DNA from: Exiguobacterium sp. RIT594
GTDB taxonomy: Bacteria > Bacillota > Bacilli > Exiguobacteriales > Exiguobacteriaceae
Assembly: GCF_003339585.1 (NCBI RefSeq)
Contig: NZ_QPKF01000001.1
Coordinates: 806,001 to 870,000 of the forward strand
DNA: 64,000 nt
Direction of reading: 5' to 3'
Notes under the pieces: generated by a model
The model's database searches: none
Told to the model about the DNA's origin: nothing
What the model saw: the letters and a program-made list of their open reading frames with translations, nothing else
Made by a program: the position numbers and the translations under genes
Shown here: piece after piece, positions 27,750-36,826 of the stretch
Layout: every line of letters begins with the position of its first letter
Numbering within the stretch: the first letter of the stretch is position 1

Positions 27750-30563
27750 GTGAAAAAGAAGTTTGTTGTAGTGGATTTAGAGACGACCGGACATTCGATT
27801 AAATCCGGCGATGAGATGATTGAAATCGGAGTGGCAGTAATTGAAGATGGTCAGATTACAGATCGTCTGTCGGCATTTGTCCGTCCACAAAAACCGATTC
27901 CGCCGTTTATTTCTCAGTTAACCGGTATTAAAGATGAGGACGTGGCGCAGGCGGAGTCCTTCGCGACCATTGCACCGCGTGTGCTTCAATTACTCGATGG
28001 CGGTGTGTTCGTCGCCCATAATGTGCAGTTTGATTTGACCTTTTTGAATGAAGCACTAGAGGAAGAAGGATATTTGCCGTACTCCGGTCCGGTCATTGAT
28101 ACAGTGGAGCTGGCAAGAATCTTATTGCCGACTGCCGAAAGTCATTCCTTGTCCCATTTGACGGAAGCGTTACAACTGACGCATCATGAAGCACACCGGG
28201 CTGGGAGTGATGCCGAGGCAACAGCGGAATTGTTACTCCATCTACTTACGCGTCTACAGGATTTACCGCTCGATACATTACGACATTTACGTCGGTTAGC
28301 GGGAAAGCTGTTTAGCGCCATTGAAGAAGAAATCGACCAAGCGATTCAAACGGTGGGATTGGAGCCCGATGACCGTTTTGATTATTTCCGTAAGCTGGCT
28401 TTAAAGAAACGTACCGAACCGGAAGAATGGATGGAACGGACAGAACTGGAACCGTTCAGTCCGTTCGTCGACCGCTTGAATGAAACGGTATTCCCGCAAC
28501 TGTTTCCTGGATATGAACCGCGTATGGGACAACTTGAAATGATGCGTCACGTCTATCAGTCGCTTGATCAAGAAACGCCATTACTGGTCGAGGCAGGAAC
28601 AGGAACCGGGAAATCGCTTGGTTATCTTGTACCGGCGGCGCATTATGCGATTGAACATGAAACGCCGATCATCGTCAGTACGCACACGATTCAACTGCAG
28701 GAACAATTATTTGCAAGGGATTTGCCGCTTTTACGCCAATTGTTTGAAGCACCGGTCGACATCACCCTGTTAAAAGGCCGCAGCAATTACATGGACTTGC
28801 GCAAGTTCGAGTTTTTCCTCAGTGAAACGGAAGAACCGTATAACTTCACGCTCGCTAAAGCGATTTTGTTGGTCTGGTTGACGCAGACCGAGACAGGAGA
28901 CCTGGAGGAAGTCAGTTTACCCGGCGGGGCAGCGCAAGGTAATATCGCCATCAAACAACTGATTCAGTCGGACAGCCAGTCGCAACTCGGACGATTTGAC
29001 CCCTGGTACAGCCGCGATTTCTTCCATCATGCAGTCCGCCGGGCAAAACAGGCGACGATTATCGTCACGAACCACGCCTTGTTGTTCAGTGATATTCAAT
29101 ATGAAGCCGGCGTCTTGCCAAAGGGATGCCCCTTGATTTTAGATGAAGCGCATCAAATCGAAGAAGTGGCCAGTCATCATTTTGGATTGGTTTTTGACGG
29201 CCATTCCTTTGACCGGATTTTCAGACAACTTGGATTCTCTTCCGATAAAAAATTATTGACGCGTCTGATTAGTTTATCGGATCAATATGACTTGACGGAG
29301 TTGGTCGAAGCGCACAGTGAAACGATCGATGAGACGTTGACGGCACTGCTTGAAGAAGCAGACGGACTGTTGACGATCATTCAAGCCTACGGTCTTGAAC
29401 TCGCATCACGAAAAGAACGGCGTGAAGGACGGGTTACAGTTCGTTTCAAACGACTGGATCATTCGATGCGTGCCGTACAGGAGAGCGCGAAACGGGTCGA
29501 ACTGGTCTTGAGACGGTTACGGCAAGCCATTCGGGCGATTCATAAACTGTTCCATGATCAACGGGAACATATGAGTTACCGTGAGCGCTCGGTCGTAGCC
29601 GATCTGAAGGCTGTCATCGGCCAACTGGAAGAAGTCGAACAGGCGATTTTCGAGACGATGCTCGCACCTCACGACGAGACGGTTTCCTGGATTGAAACGA
29701 CAGCTAAAAATCGAAAGTTAACACGGATTTATACGCAACCGATTGATATTTCAGACCGTCTGCACCGGGAAGTGTTTTCGAAGCGGACCTGTATCTTAAC
29801 GTCTGCGACCTTGACGGTTTCGAATAAATTCCAGTTCATCGAAAAACGGCTTGGACTATCGGAACTTGAGACACGGCGTTTCATCGTCCCATCGCCGTTT
29901 GGCTATGCCGAGAAAGTCCGGCTGATGGTCCCGACCGATTTACCGTTATTGCAGGATGTGCCGCAAGCGACATATTCTGAAGTCATTGCGGATGCGATCA
30001 TCCGGATTGCCGAAGTGACGGAAGGCCGGATGTTGGTACTCTTTACGTCAAACGAGATGTTACGTCAAACACATGATGCGACGAAAATGGCCTTGCCGGA
30101 ACGGTTTACGCTGCTGTCCCAAGGTATCACCCAAGGGTCACGACAACGGTTGATGAAACAATTCAAACAGCTCGATGCCTGCATCCTGTTCGGTACAGCC
30201 AGTTTTTGGGAAGGCGTTGACGTTCCGGGTGATGATCTCAGCTGTCTTGTCATTGTGCGCCTGCCGTTTGCACCACCCGATCAACCAATCGTTCAAGCAC
30301 GTTCCGAGCAGATTGAACAGCAAGGCAAATCATCGTTCTTCGAATACAGTTTGCCGCAAGCGATCATTCGCTTCAAACAAGGATTTGGCCGCTTGATCCG
30401 GACGACAAATGACCGGGGGGTCGTCTTCATTTTTGACCGCCGGATCGAGACGACACGGTACGGAAAACGATTCGTTTCCAGTCTGCCCAATGTCCCGCTT
30501 TTAGCGCAACCGCTCGACGAATTAACGGCTGAGTTGGAATTGTTCTTAAATGAGACGGATTGA
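27750..30563 (+). CDS. dinG: DinG-like protein: 3'-5' exonuclease fused to a helicase-like domain
   Basis: 937-residue protein with an N-terminal DEDD exonuclease (D-L-E-T-T-G at 9-14, H-N-V-Q-F-D near 90, H-R-A-G-S-D near 150) and a superfamily 2 XPD-like helicase part. Walker A A-G-T-G-T-G-K-S near 285 and D-E-A-H near 467 are intact, as is the C-terminal Q-A-I-I-R-F-K-Q-G-F-G-R-L-I-R motif VI. The exonuclease fusion is the Gram-positive form; the Staphylococcus protein acts as a nuclease rather than a helicase. GTG start after GGTGGAGATGAG. Same place as in B. subtilis after panD. Confidence 0.93.
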   Translation: MKKKFVVVDLETTGHSIKSGDEMIEIGVAVIEDGQITDRLSAFVRPQKPIPPFISQLTGIKDEDVAQAESFATIAPRVLQLLDGGVFVAHNVQFDLTFLNEALEEEGYLPYSGPVIDTVELARILLPTAESHSLSHLTEALQLTHHEAHRAGSDAEATAELLLHLLTRLQDLPLDTLRHLRRLAGKLFSAIEEEIDQAIQTVGLEPDDRFDYFRKLALKKRTEPEEWMERTELEPFSPFVDRLNETVFPQLFPGYEPRMGQLEMMRHVYQSLDQETPLLVEAGTGTGKSLGYLVPAAHYAIEHETPIIVSTHTIQLQEQLFARDLPLLRQLFEAPVDITLLKGRSNYMDLRKFEFFLSETEEPYNFTLAKAILLVWLTQTETGDLEEVSLPGGAAQGNIAIKQLIQSDSQSQLGRFDPWYSRDFFHHAVRRAKQATIIVTNHALLFSDIQYEAGVLPKGCPLILDEAHQIEEVASHHFGLVFDGHSFDRIFRQLGFSSDKKLLTRLISLSDQYDLTELVEAHSETIDETLTALLEEADGLLTIIQAYGLELASRKERREGRVTVRFKRLDHSMRAVQESAKRVELVLRRLRQAIRAIHKLFHDQREHMSYRERSVVADLKAVIGQLEEVEQAIFETMLAPHDETVSWIETTAKNRKLTRIYTQPIDISDRLHREVFSKRTCILTSATLTVSNKFQFIEKRLGLSELETRRFIVPSPFGYAEKVRLMVPTDLPLLQDVPQATYSEVIADAIIRIAEVTEGRMLVLFTSNEMLRQTHDATKMALPERFTLLSQGITQGSRQRLMKQFKQLDACILFGTASFWEGVDVPGDDLSCLVIVRLPFAPPDQPIVQARSEQIEQQGKSSFFEYSLPQAIIRFKQGFGRLIRTTNDRGVVFIFDRRIETTRYGKRFVSSLPNVPLLAQPLDELTAELELFLNETD

Positions 30564-30624
30564 GTCTGTTAAAATAAGCATTATCGCATTATAATAGATG
30601 TAGAAAAATGAGGGAGGATATAAG

Positions 30625-30795
30625 ATGGATTCGAAAATCGAGACGCTAGCAACCGTCAAGGTCAACCGCCATGACGATACGTACAAGATTGTAGACTTAT
30701 TGAATCGCACGTTAAAAACAGAAGATTTGATGTTTGGTCTGGCACTGGACGAAAAAGATAAGGAGCAGATGGTCTTCACCATCTACCGCACATGA
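30625..30795 (+). CDS. YpmA family small protein (DUF4264)
   Basis: 56-residue acidic protein starting at ATG 30625 after AGGGAGG and ending at TGA inside the start of the next gene (ATGA overlap). It holds the ypmA position between dinG and ypmB, and its N-D-T-Y-K-I-V-D-x-L-N-like core and short length match that family as I recall it. A TATAAT at 30590-30595 may be its -10. Function unknown. Confidence 0.8.
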   Translation: MDSKIETLATVKVNRHDDTYKIVDLLNRTLKTEDLMFGLALDEKDKEQMVFTIYRT

Positions 30796-31259
30796 AGTGG
30801 AAGATCGTCATTGGTCTGATCGGCTTCATCCTTTTGATTACGCTCATCGGGACAGGTGTGTATCAATTCACCATTGCTGAGGCAAAAGAACGTGAACAAA
30901 CCGTTGCCGTACAGGCGGAAGCACGTTTGAAAAAAGAAGTGGCACCGCAACAGATTCAATTTAATTATGTATTTAATGGAAAAACCCAGTATAGTGTCTT
31001 TACGATTAAACAGGATGGTCAAGCATTACGGGCATTCGTTCCAAAAAAAGGTGAAATCGAGACGAGACGTGTCAAGGATGGGATGAAGATTGCCGATGTC
31101 ATTCGACAAGCGGGCAATCCGGAGAACATCGTTTCAGCGAAATACGGTTTTGAAGACCGGGCGCTGATTGAGATTGTCACTAAAACGACGACCGGATACG
31201 ATTATTCGTATTATACCTATCAAGAGGGATCCTTCATCAAACGATTACGGATCAACTAA
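30792..31259 (+). CDS. YpmB-like membrane-anchored protein (DUF5590)
   Basis: 155-residue protein with one N-terminal membrane helix (about 4-24) and a soluble external part carrying a PepSY-like fold (about 30-150) judged from its alternating pattern. B. subtilis ypmB lies at the same place, between ypmA and aspB. No catalytic residues recognised. Coupled to ypmA by a four-base overlap. Confidence 0.8.
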   Translation: MKWKIVIGLIGFILLITLIGTGVYQFTIAEAKEREQTVAVQAEARLKKEVAPQQIQFNYVFNGKTQYSVFTIKQDGQALRAFVPKKGEIETRRVKDGMKIADVIRQAGNPENIVSAKYGFEDRALIEIVTKTTTGYDYSYYTYQEGSFIKRLRIN

Positions 31260-31275
31260 AAAAGGAGTGGGCAGG

Positions 31276-32457
31276 ATGTTATCGAAACGGGTACAACAAC
31301 TGACACCGTCAACGACACTGGCGATTACTGCAAAAGCGAAAGCCTTGCGTGAAGAAGGACAAGACATCATCGGACTCGGTGCAGGCGAACCGGATTTCAA
31401 CACTCCAGAATTTATCATCCAAGCGGCATTTGCAGCAGCTGAAGCGGGCGATACGAAATACACGCCGTCCGGCGGAACAGTGGCTCTAAAAGATGCCATC
31501 ATTGAAAAAACACGCCGTGATTTATGGGTCACGTACGACCGTTCGGAAGTCATGGTCGCTTCAGGTGCAAAACATGCCTTATCGACATTGTTCCAGGCGA
31601 TTTTAGATCCGGGCGACGAAGTCATCGTCCCGGCTCCGTATTGGGTCAGCTATCCGGAGCAAATCAAACTGAGTGACGGCGTTCCTGTCATCCTCGAGAC
31701 GACGGAAGCATCACGCTTCAAAGTAACGCGTGATCTGCTCGAACAGCACATCACGCCCAAAACAAAAGCACTTGTTTTAAACTCGCCTTCCAATCCGACA
31801 GGGATGGTCTACACGAAGGAAGAACTTGAAATGGTCGCAGATGTGGCGATTGCCCACAATTTACTTGTCATCAGTGATGAAATCTATGAAAAGCTGTTAT
31901 ATAACGGTGTGACGCATTTATCGATTGCGACGTTACCACATATGCGCGAACGGACCATCATCATCAACGGCGTGTCGAAATCGCATGCCATGACAGGCTG
32001 GCGGATTGGTTATGCCATCGGACCAAAAGACATCATCAGTGCGATGACGAACCTTGCCAGTCATTCGACCTCAAACCCGACATCGATCGCGCAAGCGGCA
32101 TCGGTCGCAGCCTATGCGGAAGGTGACGCACCCGTTGAGGCGATGCGTGTTGTGTTTGAAGAACGCTTGGAACAAATTTACGACCGGTTGATTCAAATTC
32201 CAGGCTTAACCTGCCTGAAGCCGGAAGGTGCTTTTTACCTGTTCCCGCATGCCTTACAGGCAGCCGAAATGTGTGGCTTCTCAAACGTCGATGACTGGTG
32301 CACAGCGGTCTTGTCGGAAGCGAAGGTCGCCCTGATTCCGGGATCCGGCTTCGGCGCACCAGAATATGTCCGGTTATCGTATGCGACAGACCCGAAACGG
32401 GTACTGGAAGCATTAGACCGGATCGAAGGATTTATCACGGCACATACGGCCGTTTAA
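31276..32457 (+). CDS. aspB: aspartate aminotransferase (pyridoxal phosphate dependent)
   Basis: Transfers the amino group between aspartate and 2-oxoglutarate. Class I aminotransferase of 393 residues; N-S-P-S-N-P-T-G near 170 and the Schiff-base Lys in G-V-S-K-S-H-A-M-T-G-W-R-I-G near 235 are intact. The ATG at 31276 follows AAAGGAG; the open frame back to 31168 runs through ypmB and is not coding. aspB supplies aspartate to asnS next door as in B. subtilis. Confidence 0.94.
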   Translation: MLSKRVQQLTPSTTLAITAKAKALREEGQDIIGLGAGEPDFNTPEFIIQAAFAAAEAGDTKYTPSGGTVALKDAIIEKTRRDLWVTYDRSEVMVASGAKHALSTLFQAILDPGDEVIVPAPYWVSYPEQIKLSDGVPVILETTEASRFKVTRDLLEQHITPKTKALVLNSPSNPTGMVYTKEELEMVADVAIAHNLLVISDEIYEKLLYNGVTHLSIATLPHMRERTIIINGVSKSHAMTGWRIGYAIGPKDIISAMTNLASHSTSNPTSIAQAASVAAYAEGDAPVEAMRVVFEERLEQIYDRLIQIPGLTCLKPEGAFYLFPHALQAAEMCGFSNVDDWCTAVLSEAKVALIPGSGFGAPEYVRLSYATDPKRVLEALDRIEGFITAHTAV

Positions 32458-32477
32458 TAGAGAGAGGATGTTGACTT

Positions 32478-33776
32478 TTGAAAGCAATGATTCGGGATGT
32501 AGAAAAACACGTAGGCGAGGAAATCACGATTGGCTGCTGGCTCGCCAATAAACGTTCGAGCGGAAAAATTGCGTTTCTTCAATTACGTGATGGTTCAGGC
32601 TTCATGCAAGGAGTCGTCGTCAAAGAAACAGTCGGAGAAGAATTGTTCAAAACGGCGAAAGGCTTGACGCAGGAAACATCGATGTGGGTGACTGGCGTCA
32701 TCAAGTCGGATGGTGGACGGACAGCCATCGGTCACGAAATGGAAATCACAGCGATCGAAGTGATTCATGAAGCGGTCGATTATCCGATTACACCAAAAGC
32801 GCACGGAACGGATTTCCTGATGGATAACCGTCACCTCTGGTTACGATCGAAACGTCAACATGCCGTCATGGTTGTCCGGAACGAACTGATTCGGGCGACA
32901 TATGAATTCTTTAACGAAGAAGGATTCATTAAAGTTGATCCTCCGATTTTAACCGGCAGTGCACCGGAAGGAACAACTGAACTGTTCCATACAAAATATT
33001 TTGACGAAGATGCCTACTTGTCGCAATCCGGTCAGCTTTATATGGAAGCAGCCGCGATGGCACTCGGTAAAGTCTTCTCATTCGGTCCGACATTCCGCGC
33101 CGAAAAATCAAAGACACGCCGCCACTTGATCGAGTTTTGGATGATGGAGCCGGAGATGGCGTTTTATGATCATGACATGAACCTCGAAGTTCAGGAAAAC
33201 TACGTGTCGCATCTTGTTCAATCGGCTTTGAAAAACTGTCGTCCGGAACTTGAGTTGCTCGAACGTGACTTGACGGTTCTTGAAAACATTCAAGCCCCGT
33301 TCCCGCGTGTAAAATACACGGAAGCGATTGACATGTTAAAAGAACAAGGTTTTGACGATATCGAATTCGGCGACGATTTCGGTGCGCCTCATGAAACGGC
33401 AATCGCCAACACGTTTGCGCGTCCCGTCTTCATTACACACTGGCCGAAAGCCATCAAACCATTCTACATGAAGGAAGATCCGGAAAACCCGGGCTTCGTG
33501 TTATGTGACGATTTGATTGCGCCGGAAGGTTATGGAGAAATCGTTGGTGGTTCGCAACGGGAAGAAGACTATGAGAAGTTGCTTGCCGGTATGAAGGAAC
33601 ATGACCTGGATGAAACCGGTGCTTACAAATGGTACTTGGAAACACGTAAATATGGATCAGTACCGCACAGTGGTTTTGGTCTTGGACTTGAACGGACTGT
33701 CGCCTGGATCACAGGAGTCGAACACGTCCGCGAGACGATTCCATTCCCACGTCTGCTGAACCGATTGTATCCGTAA
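32478..33776 (+). CDS. asnS: asparagine--tRNA ligase
   Basis: Class II aminoacyl-tRNA synthetase, 432 residues. OB-fold anticodon-binding domain at about 1-105; catalytic motif 2 ([11 protein letters not shown]) near 212-222 and motif 3 (G-F-G-L-G-L-E-R) near 396-403. Start TTG after AGAGAGGATG; an ATG three codons in is possible. Its presence means Asn-tRNA can be charged directly. No T-box leader fits in the 20 bases after aspB. Confidence 0.95.
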   Translation: MKAMIRDVEKHVGEEITIGCWLANKRSSGKIAFLQLRDGSGFMQGVVVKETVGEELFKTAKGLTQETSMWVTGVIKSDGGRTAIGHEMEITAIEVIHEAVDYPITPKAHGTDFLMDNRHLWLRSKRQHAVMVVRNELIRATYEFFNEEGFIKVDPPILTGSAPEGTTELFHTKYFDEDAYLSQSGQLYMEAAAMALGKVFSFGPTFRAEKSKTRRHLIEFWMMEPEMAFYDHDMNLEVQENYVSHLVQSALKNCRPELELLERDLTVLENIQAPFPRVKYTEAIDMLKEQGFDDIEFGDDFGAPHETAIANTFARPVFITHWPKAIKPFYMKEDPENPGFVLCDDLIAPEGYGEIVGGSQREEDYEKLLAGMKEHDLDETGAYKWYLETRKYGSVPHSGFGLGLERTVAWITGVEHVRETIPFPRLLNRLYP

Positions 33777-33784
33777 TAGTGATC

Positions 33785-33823
33785 GAAATCGACCCATCCC
33801 TCGGACGGGTCGATTTCTTGCTT
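33785..33823 (+). terminator. terminator after asnS
   Basis: Eleven-base-pair stem GAAATCGACCC / GGGTCGATTTC, 11-base loop, weak T tail (TTGCTT). Confidence 0.65.
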
Positions 33824-33847
33824 ACAATAAAGAATCGAGGAAGTATC

Positions 33848-34426
33848 ATGGATCATAATTTAATTCAGCTGTTTGAAGAAGGAACGGTTGTCCTTCCCAA
33901 ACGATTGTTTACAGAAGCCAAACGTCTTGGCATCAGTTTTGTTGAGTTTACGCTGATTGGACAATTGTTTGCCTGTCGCGCCGAAGGGATGGAGATGCCG
34001 TCGCCAGAGGAGCTCAGTAACCGGCTCGGACTTTCGGAAACGGAAACGATTGAGACGACACTCGGATTGCTTCAAAAAGGATTACTCGCCATGGAGAACG
34101 TTGCCGGCTCGGAACGTTATTCCCTGGTGCCGCTCTATGAAAAGTTAATGGCACCACCGGAACAGGAAGCGCCAAACTTCGATACGATCAATCCGTCTGT
34201 CTTCCAGCATTTTGAGCGCGAACTTGGGATGATGTCGCCGTTTCAGATGGAACAAATCATTCAATGGTTGACGATTGAAAACATTGCAGAAGAACTTGTT
34301 CTCGCAGCTTTACGGGAAGCCGTCTACCATAATGTCCGGAAGATGACGTACATCAATCAAATTCTCCGGACGTGGGAACGAGAAGGCATCAAGACGCTCG
34401 AAGATCTTGCGACGAGAGGGAGCTGA
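33848..34426 (+). CDS. dnaD: DnaD primosome component
   Basis: Replication restart and initiation protein that bridges DnaA or PriA to DnaB and the helicase loader. 192 residues: winged-helix N-terminal domain (about 1-95) and the DnaB/DnaD helical domain (about 115-185) ending in W-x-x-x-G-I-x-T-x-x-D-L. ATG at 33848 after CGAGGAAG; the frame open to 33779 crosses the asnS terminator. nth follows by five bases. Confidence 0.92.
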   Translation: MDHNLIQLFEEGTVVLPKRLFTEAKRLGISFVEFTLIGQLFACRAEGMEMPSPEELSNRLGLSETETIETTLGLLQKGLLAMENVAGSERYSLVPLYEKLMAPPEQEAPNFDTINPSVFQHFERELGMMSPFQMEQIIQWLTIENIAEELVLAALREAVYHNVRKMTYINQILRTWEREGIKTLEDLATRGS

Positions 34427-34431
34427 TAAGG

Positions 34432-35100
34432 ATGTTACGCAAAGCAGAGATTGATCGAATTGAATCGACACTCGAAGAGATGTTTCCGGAAGCTTTCTGT
34501 GAACTGGTTCATCAAAATCCGTTCGAACTCGTCGTTGCCGTGGCACTCAGTGCGCAAGCAACCGACGTATTGGTCAATAAGGTGACCCCTGGGTTATTTG
34601 CCGCTTATCCGACACCGGATCAGTTGGCCGCAGCACCGGTCGAAGAGATTGAGGAAAAAATCAAACGGCTTGGTTTGTATCGCAACAAAGCAAAAAACAT
34701 CAAAGCGTTGGCGGAGCAACTGCTGGTTCTTCATGGTGGGGAAGTCCCGACGGATCGCGCAGGGCTTGAAGCCTTACCGGGCGTCGGACGAAAAACGGCG
34801 AACGTTGTGTTGTCCGTTGCGTTTGACGTGCCGGCCTTCGCAGTTGATACCCACGTCGAACGGGTATCGAAGCGTCTTGGCATCTGCCGCTGGAAAGACA
34901 ATGTGACGCAAGTCGAACAGACCTTGATGAAACGCTTTAAGCGGGAACGATGGTCGAAGCTGCATCACCAGTTCATCTTTTTTGGGCGATATCACTGTAA
35001 GGCTCAACGACCAAACTGTCTGGAATGCCCGTTGCTCGATATGTGTCGGGAAGGGAAAAAACGGACAAAAGGATTATTGCCGCCTGTTGAGGGAGAATGA
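34432..35100 (+). CDS. nth: endonuclease III
   Basis: DNA glycosylase and AP lyase that removes oxidised pyrimidines. Helix-hairpin-helix L-P-G-V-G-R-K-T near 115-122 with catalytic Lys121 and Asp139. The four iron-sulfur cysteines are C189, C196, C199 and C205 (C-x6-C-x2-C-x5-C). 222 residues. Follows dnaD as in B. subtilis. ypoC and ponA, which come next there, are replaced by an accessory patch on the other strand. Confidence 0.96.
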   Translation: MLRKAEIDRIESTLEEMFPEAFCELVHQNPFELVVAVALSAQATDVLVNKVTPGLFAAYPTPDQLAAAPVEEIEEKIKRLGLYRNKAKNIKALAEQLLVLHGGEVPTDRAGLEALPGVGRKTANVVLSVAFDVPAFAVDTHVERVSKRLGICRWKDNVTQVEQTLMKRFKRERWSKLHHQFIFFGRYHCKAQRPNCLECPLLDMCREGKKRTKGLLPPVEGE

Positions 35101-35102
35101 CA

Positions 35103-35140
35103 AAACAGCGTCCTGCCACTTTTGGCGGGACGCTGTTGTT
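35103..35140. terminator. bidirectional terminator between nth and the DUF3800 gene
   Basis: Stem AACAGCGTCCTGCCA / TGGCGGGACGCTGTT, four-base loop; T-rich tails on both strands are weak. Confidence 0.75.
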
Positions 35141-35150
35141 GGTTGGAAAA

Positions 35151-36065
35151 TTACCCGTTCCATGGTGTATCGGACCATTCGCGGCGCTTTTTCGTAATCG
35201 GAACCTTTTTGAAGCCCCAGTTTCGGAAATCCTGATCGGGACTGTCACGGCGGATATAAATTTTATTTTTGATGGCTTTGAAAATTCGGTTTTCGTCCCC
35301 ATAATGGACAAACCGGGGTTTCACCTCAATGACACCACGTCGGACGCGGGAAAGAGGAAGACAGACGAGATCGGCAATCTCAAGACCCGATTGGTAGAGG
35401 TCGCTATCTTTTTCAGCAAAAATAAAGCCTTTAATTTTTTGACGGCTTTTCTCCACATCCAAATGAACGGTGCCGGAGTTGAAGATATCAAAAAATGCTT
35501 TTTGAATCAGTAGATTCTGATAATCATCCCGACTTTCAAGCACGACACGGGCGCTTGTTGCTTCCGTCTCCTCAAGAAACGCGTAAAATGATTTCATCAG
35601 GTGGGCAAAGGCAACGACATACGGATCTTTCGGTGTCGAATAAAATTCATGTAGTTTTTGTTTATCGACTTCGACGCTGACGATCGTACAATCGATGTCG
35701 ACTAAAAAGTCCGGTAAGGCGACCCAAAAATGCCGTAACATATCAATCGTGATTCCGTCTTCTTTGCCGTACGGGTGTTCCGCCTTTAAGATTTCTTTCA
35801 GATGAAGCGGAATATGCGGATCTTCGAAAACAGATGATTTGAACGCCATCAATCGTTTGCGTAATGGACTCGGCTCACCGGTTTCGTCTGAGTCGATGGC
35901 ATATTTATATTCCATCAAGACCCCGGTCAGATTAAACTGGGTATTTCCTTTTGGTGTCCCGGTCTCATCCACGAACATGACATATTTTTTGGCTGTTGGG
36001 TTTGTAGTCCTAGGAAATCCTTTGACATCAACGTTTTTCACGTTTTTGGGTTCTCTTTTATTCAA
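35151..36065 (-). CDS. DUF3800 domain protein
   Basis: 304-residue protein of the DUF3800 family, thought to have an RNase H-like fold. The family N-terminal F-V-D-E-T-G motif is at 31-36 and the C-terminal G-L-E-I-A-D-L-V near 220-230 supplies further acidic residues; the acidic E-S-R-D-D stretch lies between. I chose a TTG at 36065 because GGAGGAG lies six bases before it; the longer GTG reading frame to 36086 would contain that site. Proteins of this family are often in mobile or defence regions; no partner gene is seen. It lies beside a decayed recombinase and breaks the nth-recU order. Confidence 0.82.
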   Translation of the reverse strand: MNKREPKNVKNVDVKGFPRTTNPTAKKYVMFVDETGTPKGNTQFNLTGVLMEYKYAIDSDETGEPSPLRKRLMAFKSSVFEDPHIPLHLKEILKAEHPYGKEDGITIDMLRHFWVALPDFLVDIDCTIVSVEVDKQKLHEFYSTPKDPYVVAFAHLMKSFYAFLEETEATSARVVLESRDDYQNLLIQKAFFDIFNSGTVHLDVEKSRQKIKGFIFAEKDSDLYQSGLEIADLVCLPLSRVRRGVIEVKPRFVHYGDENRIFKAIKNKIYIRRDSPDQDFRNWGFKKVPITKKRREWSDTPWNG

Positions 36066-36253
36066 GCGAATCTCCTCCAATTGCACACATACTGCACACT
36101 TTTATTAAAACCAAGCACATTTATTACCTCTTTATGTAACTTTACACTGACACGGCCATATAAATCCATGGTTATTGCACAACTTGCATGACCAATCTTT
36201 CTTGGATACTGTTCCGTAGACTTCGTCAAGGTATACGAGAGGATGTGTCTCAA
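36062..36253 (-). pseudogene. C-terminal remnant of a phage-type tyrosine recombinase
   Basis: The 63-residue open frame contains K-I-G-H-A-S-C-A-I-T-M-D-L-Y-G-R-V followed by a helical K-E-V-I-N-V-L tail, which matches the end of tyrosine recombinases: L-G-H-A-S-x-x-x-T-x-D-x-Y with the last active-site His and the nucleophile Tyr. A preceding R-H may be what is left of the L-R-H-T motif, but the spacing is disturbed. The catalytic core and N-terminal domains are gone. It ends at the start of the DUF3800 gene, so that gene probably came with, or next to, an integrative element. Confidence 0.7.
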
Positions 36254-36336
36254 TATTGCTTTTCTCGTTCATCGCATCCAAAGCGGATTCGGACTGCCTG
36301 TTTACCGGGAAGGGGGTTCTTTTTTATATTCGTCAT
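36250..36336 (-). CDS. possible 28-residue basic peptide gene
   Basis: ATG at 36336 with AAGGAG seven to eight bases upstream, then 28 codons to a TGA at 36250. The peptide is rich in Lys and Arg (begins M-T-N-I-K-K-N-P-L-P-G-K) and has one Cys. No family recognised. It could be a genuine small gene of the accessory patch or the start of a decayed gene. The 108 bases between it and the terminator at 36445 hold nothing I can identify. Confidence 0.3.
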   Translation of the reverse strand: MTNIKKNPLPGKQAVRIRFGCDEREKQY

Positions 36337-36444
36337 ATCGCTTCTCCTTCCTGCCTGATAGGAGTAGCTTCAGAAAAAGACACATGATGTTTCTCGTTAA
36401 AAAAGGAATAAGCAGCTTGGTAGAGGCGTGAACAGCCCGGTTTA

Positions 36445-36471
36445 TAAAAAAAAGCCGTCAACTAGACGGCT
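36445..36471 (-). terminator. terminator of the small gene at 36.5-36.7 kb
   Basis: On the minus strand AGCCGTC / GACGGCT with a five-base loop, followed by eight T. Confidence 0.88.
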
Positions 36472-36477
36472 GGGATG

Positions 36478-36723
36478 TTACCATTCAAATCCTTCTTCAC
36501 TGTAAGATCCATCAGAATTAAAGAATTTTTCTTCTGCTTTACCGCTTGACGTATTCGTATAGATGACATAGACATCGAGTTGATCGTACGTATCCGCCAT
36601 TTTTTTAGCAGCTTTACGAGCATCGGCCTCATTCGTAAACGTTTCAGTCATAGTTGCTTTTTGATGATTCTCTACACCGTGTTCTTCATAACCTTCTACT
36701 GACCAGACTTTTTTTGATGACAT
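36478..36723 (-). CDS. small hypothetical protein
   Basis: 81-residue hydrophilic protein with no recognised domain. It opens with M-S-S-K-K-V-W-S-V-E-G-Y-E-E-H-G and has a repeated-looking middle rich in Ala, Lys and Asp. Start chosen at 36723, six bases after AAAGGATG; the ATG at 36732 lies in that site. It has a good promoter (36776-36805), ribosome site and terminator of its own, so it is expressed singly. Could be a small stress or regulatory protein; that is a guess. Confidence 0.65.
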   Translation of the reverse strand: MSSKKVWSVEGYEEHGVENHQKATMTETFTNEADARKAAKKMADTYDQLDVYVIYTNTSSGKAEEKFFNSDGSYSEEGFEW

Positions 36724-36775
36724 AACCAACATCCTTTCATTGTAGAGCGAGTTGTGTAACGCTTTGCTGTTTATC

Positions 36776-36805
36776 ATTATGCTTTGTTTGATTAAAATCC
36801 GTCAA
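36776..36805 (-). promoter_or_regulatory. promoter of the small hypothetical gene
   Basis: On the minus strand TTGACG, 18-base spacer, CATAAT, about 50 bases before the start codon. Confidence 0.6.
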
Positions 36806-36826
36806 ATTGTCATTCTGACATCTGAC

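Noticed and set aside
32458-32478. T-box leader before asnS
   Set aside because: Only 20 bases separate aspB and asnS, too short for any T-box.
36243-36431. 62-codon plus-strand frame in the accessory patch
   Set aside because: No ribosome site or family match; the minus strand carries the recombinase remnant and a better small frame.
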